Of a stretch of DNA of 64,000 bases, positions 37,254 through 46,115 are shown piece by piece. A model generated the notes under the pieces. It saw nothing but the letters and a program-made list of their open reading frames with translations. It had not been told where the DNA came from and made no database searches. The DNA lies in assembly GCA_037443205.1 (NCBI GenBank), contig JBBIOU010000001.1, positions 124,001 to 188,000 of the forward strand, written 5' to 3'. The number at the start of each line of letters is the position of its first letter. The stretch's first letter is position 1. The translations under genes were made by a program, and so were the position numbers. The stretch comes from JBBIOU01 sp037443205. Its GTDB lineage: Bacteria; Bacteroidota; Bacteroidia; Flavobacteriales_D; UBA2798.

Positions 37254-38377
37254 TGAGCGGTATTTATATTCATATACCATTTTGTAAAAAAGCTTGTCAT
37301 TATTGCGATTTTCATTTTTCTACCAACACCCGATACATTGACAGGATGATTAATGCTATATGCAAAGAAATTGAATTAAAAAAAAATTATTTGCCCGATA
37401 ATACACTTATAAACACAATTTACTTTGGTGGCGGAACACCCTCTTTACTTAGTGATGTTCAATTAAACACTATCCTGCTTACTATAATGCAACATTTTAA
37501 TTTAAGTGCTGATACTGAAGTAACACTTGAAGCCAATCCTGACGACTTAAACCTTGATAAACTTATAAAATTAAAAAATACCGGTATAAACAGACTAAGT
37601 ATAGGCATACAGTCATTCGATAATGAAGTGCTGCAATGGATGAACAGAAGCCATACTGCCGAACAATCTGTAAACTCTGTAAAAACAGCTCAGCAAGTTG
37701 GTTTTGATAATATCAGTATTGATTTAATTTATAGCATACCCGCTAAAGATATAAACTACTGGACAAAGACTCTTGATACAGCTATTCAGCTAAATGTATC
37801 ACATATATCGGCTTATTGCTTAACTATAGAAGAAAACACTACATTTTACCATGATTTAAAGAAAGGTAAAATTACACCCGTTCCTGATGAACTGGCTGCA
37901 GAACAATTTATAAAATTACACGAAATGCTAAGCAATGCCCATTACATACATTATGAAGTATCTAATTTTGGCCGCGAAAATTATTTTTCAAAACATAACA
38001 CCTCTTATTGGAAAGATATTCCCTATTTAGGTATTGGCCCCTCAGCACATTCATATAATAAACACAATCGCAGTGTAAACATAGCGCATAACCTGCAATA
38101 CTTAAAGCAGATTGAAAACAACGAAAATTTTACCAAAACAGAAATACTTAACCCAATCGCTAAACATAACGATTATATACTTACCCGATTAAGAACAATT
38201 TGGGGCTTAAACAAAAATGATATTGCCTATAACTTTGGCTTAGAAAAACTAACGCGCATAGAAAATATAATCAACAGCAAGTATAAAGAATATTTTGAAT
38301 CAACAAAAGATAAATTTGTTTTAAATTTACAAGGAATGTTATTTACCGATAAAATCACATTAGATTTGATGCTATGA
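37253..38377 (+). CDS. hemW: Radical SAM protein HemW (haem chaperone)
   Basis: A 374-residue radical SAM protein of the HemW type, formerly annotated as oxygen-independent coproporphyrinogen III oxidase; studied homologues act as haem chaperones. The iron-sulphur motif CxxxCxxC is IPFCKKACHYCDFHF near residues 7-21. IYFGGGTPSLL near 60-70 binds SAM, with NRLSIGIQSFD near 115-125 and the C-terminal HemN domain after about 300. It lacks the N-terminal extension of true HemN. It sits between the orphan kinase and the cyclase-family gene, overlapping both. Confidence 0.93.
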   Translation: MSGIYIHIPFCKKACHYCDFHFSTNTRYIDRMINAICKEIELKKNYLPDNTLINTIYFGGGTPSLLSDVQLNTILLTIMQHFNLSADTEVTLEANPDDLNLDKLIKLKNTGINRLSIGIQSFDNEVLQWMNRSHTAEQSVNSVKTAQQVGFDNISIDLIYSIPAKDINYWTKTLDTAIQLNVSHISAYCLTIEENTTFYHDLKKGKITPVPDELAAEQFIKLHEMLSNAHYIHYEVSNFGRENYFSKHNTSYWKDIPYLGIGPSAHSYNKHNRSVNIAHNLQYLKQIENNENFTKTEILNPIAKHNDYILTRLRTIWGLNKNDIAYNFGLEKLTRIENIINSKYKEYFESTKDKFVLNLQGMLFTDKITLDLML

Positions 38378-39099
38378 ATACCGAAAATCCAATTGATATC
38401 TCACTATCATTTACCGACAATAAGAATGCTACATCAGCCTGGTATGTTAATCCGGTTAAAATAGAGCCTGTTATGCAAAAAAATTTTATTGGTAGTGTTG
38501 CAAAAGGCGGAAGCGTAAATTTTAATAACATAACTTTTAACCCGCATGGTAATGGAACACATACAGAATGTGTAGGACACATCACACCCGAATTTTATTC
38601 TGTAAACAAACTGCTTACATCATATTGGTTTAAAGCGTTATTAATTACCATAAAACCCGAAAAACTAAGGCAAAACACACATTACGGAAGAACAGATGAT
38701 TTAATCATTTTAAAATCAGTATTAGAAAAATCAATCGCTAACACTCATGCCCGTGCACTTATCATACGCACATTGCCCAATAGAGACGATAAAAAAACCA
38801 AATCATACAGCCATACCAATCCCTGTTATTTAGAGCCTGATGCAGCCGCGTACATAAGTAATAAATTTGACCACTTATTGATAGACCTGCCATCGGTTGA
38901 CAGAGAAGAAGACGGTGGAAAATTATTGGCACACAAAGCATTTTGGCAATACCCCCACAACACACAATTTCACAAAACCATTACCGAATTAATTTATGTA
39001 CCCGATGAAATTTCAGACGGTGAATACATGCTTAATTTAATGATTGCTCCTTTTGAAAATGACGCAAGCCCCTCTAAACCTGTATTATACAAATTATAA
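38374..39099 (+). CDS. Cyclase family protein (kynurenine formamidase-like)
   Basis: A 241-residue metal-dependent hydrolase of the cyclase family, which includes bacterial kynurenine formamidase. The metal site motif HxGTHxDxPxH appears in variant form as HGNGTHTECVGH (about 53-64), with Glu for Asp and Gly-His at the end. DHLLIDLPSVDREEDGGKLLAHKAFW near 168-193 carries the second conserved region. The variant suggests a substrate other than N-formylkynurenine; no tryptophan-degradation gene is nearby. The ATG overlaps the hemW stop (ATGA). Confidence 0.85.
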   Translation: MNTENPIDISLSFTDNKNATSAWYVNPVKIEPVMQKNFIGSVAKGGSVNFNNITFNPHGNGTHTECVGHITPEFYSVNKLLTSYWFKALLITIKPEKLRQNTHYGRTDDLIILKSVLEKSIANTHARALIIRTLPNRDDKKTKSYSHTNPCYLEPDAAAYISNKFDHLLIDLPSVDREEDGGKLLAHKAFWQYPHNTQFHKTITELIYVPDEISDGEYMLNLMIAPFENDASPSKPVLYKL

Positions 39100-39148
39100 C
39101 TGTTTTGGTTTTTTTTCGTAAATTTAAGTAACCATAATATAGAAGAAT

Positions 39149-39562
39149 ATGAGTTTTACATTAGACGATACAGATTTAAAAATTCTAAGAATTTTACAAT
39201 CAAACGGAAAGATTACCAATGTGCAACTTTCGCAAGAAATTGGTTTATCTACAGCACCAACCTTAGAAAGAGTTAAGAAATTAGAAAGCATGAAAATTAT
39301 AAAAGGCTATCACTGCTTTTTGGATGCACAAAAACTTGGATTAGGATTTACCGGACTCATACATATTTCGCTTACACGCCAAAAGGATAATGCCATCAAA
39401 AGTTTTGTAAGCCAGATACAAAAAATACCCGAAATTACTGAATGCTTACAACTCACCGGTAATTTTGATTATCAATTACGCGTAGTTGTTAAAGATATAC
39501 CGGCTTTTGAAAAATTAATTGCCGAAAAACTGAGCAAAATAGAAGAAATCGGACAAATGTAA
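39149..39562 (+). CDS. Lrp/AsnC-family transcriptional regulator
   Basis: A 137-residue regulator. The N-terminal helix-turn-helix (about 5-60) has the family form LDDTDLKILRILQSNGKITNVQLSQEIGLSTAPTLERVKKLE, and the C-terminal RAM/ligand-binding domain (about 65-137) has the GFTGLIHISL strand and TGNFDYQLRVVVKD. Lrp-type proteins sense amino acids; the ligand here is unknown. The C-terminal part ends ...KIEEIGQM, slightly shorter than the usual 150 residues. The gene may be autonomous, with a 49-bp gap from the cyclase gene. Confidence 0.9.
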   Translation: MSFTLDDTDLKILRILQSNGKITNVQLSQEIGLSTAPTLERVKKLESMKIIKGYHCFLDAQKLGLGFTGLIHISLTRQKDNAIKSFVSQIQKIPEITECLQLTGNFDYQLRVVVKDIPAFEKLIAEKLSKIEEIGQM

Positions 39563-39649
39563 ACGATGGTAGTTTTATCGCATATCAAAGAAAATACAGG
39601 TATTCCTTTATAATCCACAAATAGTGATGCATCTGTTAGGGTTAAATTA

Positions 39650-39764
39650 ATTTAACCCGCATTACGCATTAGCATGCGTAATGCTCGCCTGATGGCGGAT
39701 AACCCAAATCCCACACGACACTCAACACACTCAGTACGCCTCTGTCGGAAAATTTGGATTTATT
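39650..39764. repeat. Degenerate intergenic repeat, copy C (with strong hairpin)
   Basis: The best preserved copy. It contains a perfect 10-bp inverted repeat GCATTACGCA/TGCGTAATGC (39659-39668 and 39675-39684) with a 6-nt loop, then GCCTGATGG and GATAACCCAAAT, with a downstream AATTTGGGTT that can pair with the AACCCAAAT. It lies between the convergent Lrp and mfd genes. Confidence 0.55.
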
Positions 39765-42700
39765 TCAAATTTCTAATGCTGAATTTGGGTTTAATATTGG
39801 TGCAATACAGGTAATTGCCTGCTTAATATCTTTTACACCTGTAAATACCAAGCGTAATTTATCATTTTTTTCTTCCATTTTAATGCGATTATGGTGTTTT
39901 TGAAAATAATTCAATACTTTGGTAAACTTTACCGAATTATAATAAGGTGAATCTTTTTTACTGATAAAATAACCGTATAAAACATGATTTTTTAAAACTA
40001 TTTTTTCGAAACCAATATCTTTAGCTAACCATCTTAATCTTAAAGTTTCGATGAGTTCTGTAGTAGCAGCGGGCAAAGGTCCGAATCTATCGGTCAATTT
40101 CTGATGAAATTTTTCCAATTCAAATTCATTTTTAATATCATCCAATTCTCTATATAAAATAAGTCTTTCATTTACATTATTTACATACCAATCCGGTATC
40201 AGAATTTCCATATCGGTTTCAATCTGGCAATCGCGAACATACTCATGGTTTTCGTTTAGTTCAATTTCATAAAGTTCTTTAAATTCTTCTTCTTTTAATT
40301 CGGCAATAGCTTCGTCTAAAATTTTTTGATACGTTTCGTAACCTAATTCATTAATAAATCCGCTTTGCTCTCCACCTAATAAATTTCCGGCTCCTCGTAT
40401 GTCTAAATCTTTCATGGCAATACTAAATCCACTGCCTAAATCAGAAAATTGTTCGATGGTTTGCAAGCGTTTTCGGGCTTCTTGAGTAAGCATGTGCATA
40501 GGTTGGGTAAGCAAAATACAAAAAGCTCTTTTATTGCTTCTGCCCACTCTGCCTCTTAATTGATGTAAATCGCTTAATCCAAAATTATGTGCATCATTTA
40601 TAATGATAGTATTTGCATTGGGTATATCAATACCCGATTCTATAATAGTAGTAGCAACCAATACATCATACATTCCTTCCATAAAATCAACCATAATTTC
40701 TTCCAGTTTAAGCCCGTCCATTTGACCATGTGCTACGACTACTCTGATGTCCGGACAAACACGTTGTATCATACCGGCAATTTCCTGTATATTTTGTACT
40801 CTGTTGTGTACAAAAAAAACTTGTCCGCCTCGTTGTACTTCGTAATAAATTTTATCGCGTATCAATGCTTCGTTAAATGTTTGTATTTCTGTCTGCACCG
40901 GATATCTGTTGGGTGGCGGAGTATTAATTACTGATAAATCTCTGGCACCCATCAATGAAAACTGTAAGGTTCTGGGTATAGGTGTAGCGGTTAATGTAAG
41001 TGTATCAACGCCTGTTTTAATAAGTTTTAACTTGTCTTTTGCGCCTACGCCAAACTTTTGTTCTTCATCAATTATCAATAATCCTAAATCTTTAAACTTT
41101 ACATCTTTGGCCAGTATTCTATGCGTACCAATTAAAATGTCAATTTCGCCTGAAGCTAATTTACCGAGTGTTTCTTTTATTTTTTTGGTTGATTTAAAGC
41201 GATTGATGTAATCTACTTTGCAAGGCATCTCTTTTAGCCGTTCGCTAAAATTTTTAAAGTGTTGCAATGATAAGATGGTTGTGGGGCATAATACGGCAAC
41301 TTGTTTACTGTCGTTTACTGCCTTAAAAGCAGCTCTGATGGCAATTTCTGTTTTACCAAAACCTACATCACCGCATATCAGTCTATCCATGGGATAAAGA
41401 GCTTCCATGTCTTTTTTTACAGCTATGGTTGCTTTGTATTGGTCAGGAGTGTCTTCGTAAATAAAAGAAGCTTCCAATTCATGTTGCAAATAGGTATCGG
41501 GCGAAAATGCAAAACCTTTTGTTGATTTTCTTTTTGCGTAAAGTTTAATCAAATCGTACGCAATTTCTTTAACTTTCTTTTTGGTTTTGGCTTTTAAGTT
41601 TTGCCAGGTGTTGGTTCCCAGTTTATTTAACACCGGTTGTGCACCTTCTTTGCCCGAATATTTGGCTATGCGATGCAGGCTGTGAATACTCACGTACAAT
41701 ACATCTCCACCTTTATAAATAAGCCTGATAGCTTCTTGCTCTTTGCCGTTTACGTTAATTTTTTCCAAACCTGAATATTGCCCGATACCATAGTCTATAT
41801 GAGTAACATAATCGCCTTTTTGTAAGGATAATAAATCTTTTAAGGTAAGAGCTTCTTTAGTTTTGTTAAACCCTTCTTTAAGTCGGTATCGGTAATAGCG
41901 TTCAAAAATCTGGTGATCGGTATAACAGGCAATTTTATTTATATGGTCTATAAAACCTTCTTTTATTTGTAGCTTAACCGGTGAAAGGTTAACCTGGTTT
42001 TGTTTATCTTTAAATATATTGTTTAATCTGTCAACTTGTTTAGAATTATCAGCTAATATTAGATTTATATATTTTTTTTCGGCCAGTTCATTTAAATTAT
42101 GGCTTAACAAATCAAAGTTTTTATTAAATGATGGCTGTGGAACAAAATGATAATTTAATATATATGAGCTATTTAATTCATTTGATACTCCGGTTTGTAT
42201 AATATTAAAATGTAATAACTCTTCATAAAATTTATCAGCATCAATATATAATTCCTCCGGTTTAATTTGTTCAATTAATGATTTTTGTTGTTTCTGATAT
42301 AATTCGTTGGCCTGATTATATTTCTTTTGTATTTGGTTTTTGGTTAAATCAATGGAGTTTATCCAGATAGTAGTGTCTGATGGTAAATATTGTAAAAGCG
42401 ATTGTCTTTTTTCTGCGATAATATTTTCTTGTATATTGGGTAATATACTAATTTTGTTAAGCCTTTGTTTTGAGAGTTGTGTAAGGGTATCGAACAAGCG
42501 TATGCTTTCAACTGTATCATCAAAGAATTCTATTCTGTAAGGGTTTTCATTTGAATATGAAAAAATATCAACTATACCCCCTCTAATGGCAAACTGACCC
42601 GGAGCATATACAAAGTCAACTTTTTCAAAATTATATGTCAACATCAATTCGTCTATAAAATCTATGGTATAGTGTTTACCAACTTCAATATCGAGTGTGT

Positions 42701-43124
42701 TTTTTAAAAGATTTTGTCGGGTAATAACCTTTTCATACAATGCTTCGGGATAGGTAACAATTATTTTCGGCCTGTTATCTTTATTGATGGAATTAAGCAT
42801 TTCTGCCCGCATCAATATATTTGTATTATCGGTTTGTTCGGGTTGATAGGGTATTTTTTCCGATAAGGGGAAAAAGAAAACTTGCTCTTTTAAACCCGAT
42901 ATATTTTCTATATCATTAAAAAAGTAAATAGCATCTTCTTTATTATTTAAAATTACCAATTGATATTTTTGAGTATTGCAAAACACTCCGTATAAAATAA
43001 ATGCCTGCGATGAGCCGGCTAATCCTTTTATATAAGCATGTAATACTCCCTGCGTAAGTTTATCTGACAACTGCTTTACGCCTGCTTCATTTTGGTAAGT
43101 ACTTCTTAATTCTTCTTTATTCAC
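39765..43124 (-). CDS. mfd: Transcription-repair coupling factor Mfd
   Basis: Mfd displaces stalled RNA polymerase at lesions and recruits UvrA. The 1119-residue protein has the N-terminal UvrB-homology region (about 1-350), the RNA-polymerase interaction domain (about 440-500; LLSLQKGDYVTHIDYGIGQYSGLEKI), the RecG-like translocase with Walker A CGDVGFGKTEIAIR near 585 and DEEQ in LLIIDEEQKFGVG near 688, motif VI LHQLRGRVGRSNKRAFC near 863, and the C-terminal D7 domain. A TTG start at 43145 is in frame, but that TTG is the end of a TACATTTG promoter box, so the GTG at 43124 (MNKEELRSTYQ) is preferred. Confidence 0.94.
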   Translation of the reverse strand: MNKEELRSTYQNEAGVKQLSDKLTQGVLHAYIKGLAGSSQAFILYGVFCNTQKYQLVILNNKEDAIYFFNDIENISGLKEQVFFFPLSEKIPYQPEQTDNTNILMRAEMLNSINKDNRPKIIVTYPEALYEKVITRQNLLKNTLDIEVGKHYTIDFIDELMLTYNFEKVDFVYAPGQFAIRGGIVDIFSYSNENPYRIEFFDDTVESIRLFDTLTQLSKQRLNKISILPNIQENIIAEKRQSLLQYLPSDTTIWINSIDLTKNQIQKKYNQANELYQKQQKSLIEQIKPEELYIDADKFYEELLHFNIIQTGVSNELNSSYILNYHFVPQPSFNKNFDLLSHNLNELAEKKYINLILADNSKQVDRLNNIFKDKQNQVNLSPVKLQIKEGFIDHINKIACYTDHQIFERYYRYRLKEGFNKTKEALTLKDLLSLQKGDYVTHIDYGIGQYSGLEKINVNGKEQEAIRLIYKGGDVLYVSIHSLHRIAKYSGKEGAQPVLNKLGTNTWQNLKAKTKKKVKEIAYDLIKLYAKRKSTKGFAFSPDTYLQHELEASFIYEDTPDQYKATIAVKKDMEALYPMDRLICGDVGFGKTEIAIRAAFKAVNDSKQVAVLCPTTILSLQHFKNFSERLKEMPCKVDYINRFKSTKKIKETLGKLASGEIDILIGTHRILAKDVKFKDLGLLIIDEEQKFGVGAKDKLKLIKTGVDTLTLTATPIPRTLQFSLMGARDLSVINTPPPNRYPVQTEIQTFNEALIRDKIYYEVQRGGQVFFVHNRVQNIQEIAGMIQRVCPDIRVVVAHGQMDGLKLEEIMVDFMEGMYDVLVATTIIESGIDIPNANTIIINDAHNFGLSDLHQLRGRVGRSNKRAFCILLTQPMHMLTQEARKRLQTIEQFSDLGSGFSIAMKDLDIRGAGNLLGGEQSGFINELGYETYQKILDEAIAELKEEEFKELYEIELNENHEYVRDCQIETDMEILIPDWYVNNVNERLILYRELDDIKNEFELEKFHQKLTDRFGPLPAATTELIETLRLRWLAKDIGFEKIVLKNHVLYGYFISKKDSPYYNSVKFTKVLNYFQKHHNRIKMEEKNDKLRLVFTGVKDIKQAITCIAPILNPNSALEI

Positions 43125-43142
43125 TAAACTCTTTGGTTGGCA

Positions 43143-43150
43143 CAAATGTA
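43143..43150 (-). promoter_or_regulatory. Predicted -7 box of mfd
   Basis: TACATTTG on the minus strand, 18 nt before the GTG at 43124. It overlaps the alternative TTG start at 43145 and so argues against that start. Confidence 0.45.
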
Positions 43151-43332
43151 CTTATTGTAATTGATATTAATCCGCAGTGAATCCATAGAAATATAATACT
43201 CTATTAATTAGCGAATTGAATTTTCCGGATATGTTCCCACCTAATCCTGATACATTTATTTATTTGGTATTAGGATGTATTATCTCCATTATAATGTGTG
43301 TATTATTTTGCAGGTTTTTATCTTTAAAAAAA

Positions 43333-44667
43333 TTATACCACTTCGTACTCATTAAATCTTATTCCGAATTCTTCCAATTCAGATAATACAGGCTTATATA
43401 TATTTTCTTGTAATGGCATCAGCAATCCCTTATCTTGGATTTTATTTTGCAAAATAAGTTTTGCTGCTATAGCAAGCGGTAAACCTACTGTATCGCTCAT
43501 GGCAGTATAAACCTGGTTTTTGCCTTTATAAATCATGGATGAATGTAATTGTTTTTCATTTCCGTTCAATAAATATTTAAATCTATGAAACATTACTATC
43601 ATGTCTTTATCTTCGGGCAAAAGTTTCCATTTTTGTTCCAATAAATGTTGCAATATGTCTGCCGGAGTACCATGCTCAATTCCTATTTTTTTATCATCAA
43701 ATATTTCGAGCCAGGCAAGCATTGTAAATTCATCAGAATTTTTATCAATATTCAGATATGTACATAATTTTTCTTCAACGCTTTTTGTAGGGTGATAGTC
43801 AAGAAAACTATTCAGGTAGCTTCTCCATGTCATATTTTTTACATTATCCATAAAATAAGAATTATCGGTACAACCTAATTGTACAAAAATATTCCAAGCT
43901 TTACAAAACCCATTTTTTCTAAGTGTGCCTCTTAATATATTGGGTATTCCGTTTAATCCGTAGGCATCAATATAGCTTAACGAATCGCGATTGGCATAAC
44001 CATCATAAACTCCATAACCGGGAATTGATATAGTTTCAATTCTTTCAAAAAGTTTATGATAAGGAACATATTTATATTGCCCGTTTCTGATAAATCGCGC
44101 TGCTCCACCCTGCCCTGCCAATACAACATTCCGAGGGTTCCAGGTAAATTTATATCCCCAGGGATTGTCATCGCTTTCGGGAGCAATCAAGCCACCGCAA
44201 TACGATTCAAAACTATGGATGGTTGCGCCTTGCGCTTTCAGGGTATGGATAATTTTCATTGCCGACATATGGTCAATTCCCGGATCAACTCCCATTTCGT
44301 TTAAAAATAACAATCCCGCTTGCTCTATTTCGCTTTGCAGGGATTTCATTTCGGGCGAAATGTAGGAAGGAGTAATAAGATTTTTTTTATGTTTGATACA
44401 ATCTTTAGCCACCTCAACATGCATAAATGCAGGCAACATAGATATAATCAGATTATGTCCGGATATCAGTGTACTTCTTTCATCGGCTTGGTTAGCGTTT
44501 AGTGCAAGTACTTTAACATTTTCAAAATCTTTTGTTTTTTTTTGTACTTCCTGTGGGTTATTATCAGCAATGGTAATTTGTACATTCAACTGCGTACTTC
44601 TTTCGGCAAGGTATTTAATTAAGGTTGTAGCCGACCTGCCCGCCCCTAAAATCAATATTTTATTCAT
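43333..44667 (-). CDS. Saccharopine dehydrogenase family protein
   Basis: A 444-residue NAD(P)-dependent oxidoreductase. The N-terminal Rossmann motif is ILILGAGRSATTLIKYL near 4-20 and the C-terminal half is the saccharopine dehydrogenase substrate domain (FESYCGGLIAPESDDNPWGYKFTWNPRNVVLAGQGGAARFI near 153-193). In other organisms this enzyme acts in lysine metabolism; some relatives make carboxynorspermidine, so the substrate is not certain. The gene is monocistronic; 187 bp of AT-rich spacer lie between it and mfd, with only a weak hairpin. Confidence 0.88.
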   Translation of the reverse strand: MNKILILGAGRSATTLIKYLAERSTQLNVQITIADNNPQEVQKKTKDFENVKVLALNANQADERSTLISGHNLIISMLPAFMHVEVAKDCIKHKKNLITPSYISPEMKSLQSEIEQAGLLFLNEMGVDPGIDHMSAMKIIHTLKAQGATIHSFESYCGGLIAPESDDNPWGYKFTWNPRNVVLAGQGGAARFIRNGQYKYVPYHKLFERIETISIPGYGVYDGYANRDSLSYIDAYGLNGIPNILRGTLRKNGFCKAWNIFVQLGCTDNSYFMDNVKNMTWRSYLNSFLDYHPTKSVEEKLCTYLNIDKNSDEFTMLAWLEIFDDKKIGIEHGTPADILQHLLEQKWKLLPEDKDMIVMFHRFKYLLNGNEKQLHSSMIYKGKNQVYTAMSDTVGLPLAIAAKLILQNKIQDKGLLMPLQENIYKPVLSELEEFGIRFNEYEVV

Positions 44668-44817
44668 TCAGTTGTAAATTTATACAAATATATAGGTAAG
44701 TGATATATTTTTTATGAATTCATAGAATTAACCGGTATTTAACCGTTTAATTGATAATTTTATCCTAATTTGGCATATAGTTGGTATGTACATTATCAAA
44801 ACTTAAAAAATAAAATT

Positions 44818-46047
44818 ATGAAAACTTTTTACACATCTTTGCTTGCACTTATTATATCGGTAAGTTCGCTGGCACAAAACAAAGTAAATATTGTTATATT
44901 TTCTGATGATGCAGAACCATTTTATGTAGTAGTAAATGGTGTAAGACAAAATATAAAACCCGAAACCAATGTACGCATCAGCGATTTGAACATGGAAAGT
45001 TTTAGTTTTGTTGTTATTTTTAATGACCCGAATATCAAATCAATTACCCGTGAGCAATATTTACCATTTGGTTATGAATACACTTTCCGTATTAAAAAAG
45101 ATAAAAAAGGCAGACGTGCATTAAAACCATTCGGGCAAACAGCTCTTAATGAAGCACCGGTTAATAATGGGGCAACCAATGTGGTTTATCATACACAGGA
45201 ATATCCGGCAAACAATACAAATAATTATAATACTCAAACAAATACTACTAATAACAACACTCAACAAACCATAAGCACAAATAACAGCTTAGGAGATAAT
45301 TCAAATACATATAACACAAATGTGAATACCGAAAATACCAACACAACTACCGGTATCAATACTCATGTTCAGGTAGAAGGAACAAATATTCAGACAGGAG
45401 TAAACACCAATACTAGCGGTAATAGCGGGAGTGAAAATGTAGGTATAAACGTAAATATGAATGGCATGGGTATTAATATGAATGTTAATGTAAGCGGTAC
45501 AGAAACCAATTCTAACAACGGGGTAAATACAAATGTTAATATTACAGGTTTTGATGATAGCGGTACAAATACTACTACTACTACCACTACTACAACTACA
45601 AATGTTAATGGTACGGTTACTTCTACGGTTTCTTCAAACAACAATAATAATCTAAACACAGATTATTCAGGTATAAACAATAATTCGTATAATAATAACG
45701 CTACAATAAATAATAATACAAACAACAGCACAACAGCATCAACAAACGGTTGTTATACTGCAATAAACGATGGCGAATTTCAGGAAATGAAAAAAAGTAT
45801 AAGCTCTAAATCATTTTCAGAATCTAAAATGCGTACCGCCAAACAGGCTACTCAAAACCATTGTTTGAGTACTTTGCAAATCAAAGAAATTATGAAGGTA
45901 TTTGATTTTGAAGGCGATAAACTTGAATATGCCAAATTTGCTTATGACTTTACTGTGGATAAAAATAATTACTACAAAGTTAACGATGCTTTTGATTATG
46001 AATCGAGTATCAGTGAATTGGATGAATATATAAAAAGTAAAAAATAA
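44818..46047 (+). CDS. DUF4476 protein with long Asn/Thr-rich linker
   Basis: A 409-residue exported protein. A signal peptide MKTFYTSLLALIISVSSLAQ is followed by an N-terminal beta domain (about 21-110; VNIVIFSDDAEPFYVVVNGVRQN), then a low-complexity region of about 190 residues (roughly 125-315) made almost only of Asn, Thr, Gly and Val, with tandem T-T-T and N-T-N runs, and the DUF4476 domain at the end (about 310-409; GEFQEMKKSISSKSFSESKMRTAKQAT, IMKVFDFEGDKLEYAKFAYDFTVDKNNYYKV). A paralogue with a shorter linker is at 60557. Function is unknown. Confidence 0.83.
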   Translation: MKTFYTSLLALIISVSSLAQNKVNIVIFSDDAEPFYVVVNGVRQNIKPETNVRISDLNMESFSFVVIFNDPNIKSITREQYLPFGYEYTFRIKKDKKGRRALKPFGQTALNEAPVNNGATNVVYHTQEYPANNTNNYNTQTNTTNNNTQQTISTNNSLGDNSNTYNTNVNTENTNTTTGINTHVQVEGTNIQTGVNTNTSGNSGSENVGINVNMNGMGINMNVNVSGTETNSNNGVNTNVNITGFDDSGTNTTTTTTTTTTNVNGTVTSTVSSNNNNNLNTDYSGINNNSYNNNATINNNTNNSTTASTNGCYTAINDGEFQEMKKSISSKSFSESKMRTAKQATQNHCLSTLQIKEIMKVFDFEGDKLEYAKFAYDFTVDKNNYYKVNDAFDYESSISELDEYIKSKK

Positions 46048-46078
46048 CCCCAAAATATCCGATACATTTTTGGGGTTA
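46045..46078. terminator. Putative bidirectional terminator
   Basis: An 11-bp inverted repeat (TAACCCCAAAA / TTTTGGGGTTA) around a 12-nt loop, lying at the stop of the DUF4476 gene and before the convergent membrane protein gene. No long T tract follows on either strand. Confidence 0.5.
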
Positions 46079-46115
46079 CATTATCATTTAATTCAAAATG
46101 TTACAATAAATTTAT

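Noticed and set aside
43143..43145. TTG start for mfd
   Set aside because: The triplet is the end of a TACATTTG promoter box, so it would lie upstream of the predicted transcript; GTG at 43124 is preferred.
43244..43276. Hairpin ATCCTGATAC/GTATTAGGAT as terminator of the saccharopine dehydrogenase-like gene
   Set aside because: One G-T pair, a 13-nt loop and no T tract on the minus strand; too weak to call.
45390..45659. Open frame antisense to the Asn/Thr-rich tract (Val/Leu-rich protein)
   Set aside because: It is the mirror of low-complexity coding DNA; Val and Phe runs come from reading AAC/ACA repeats backwards. No start signal or family.
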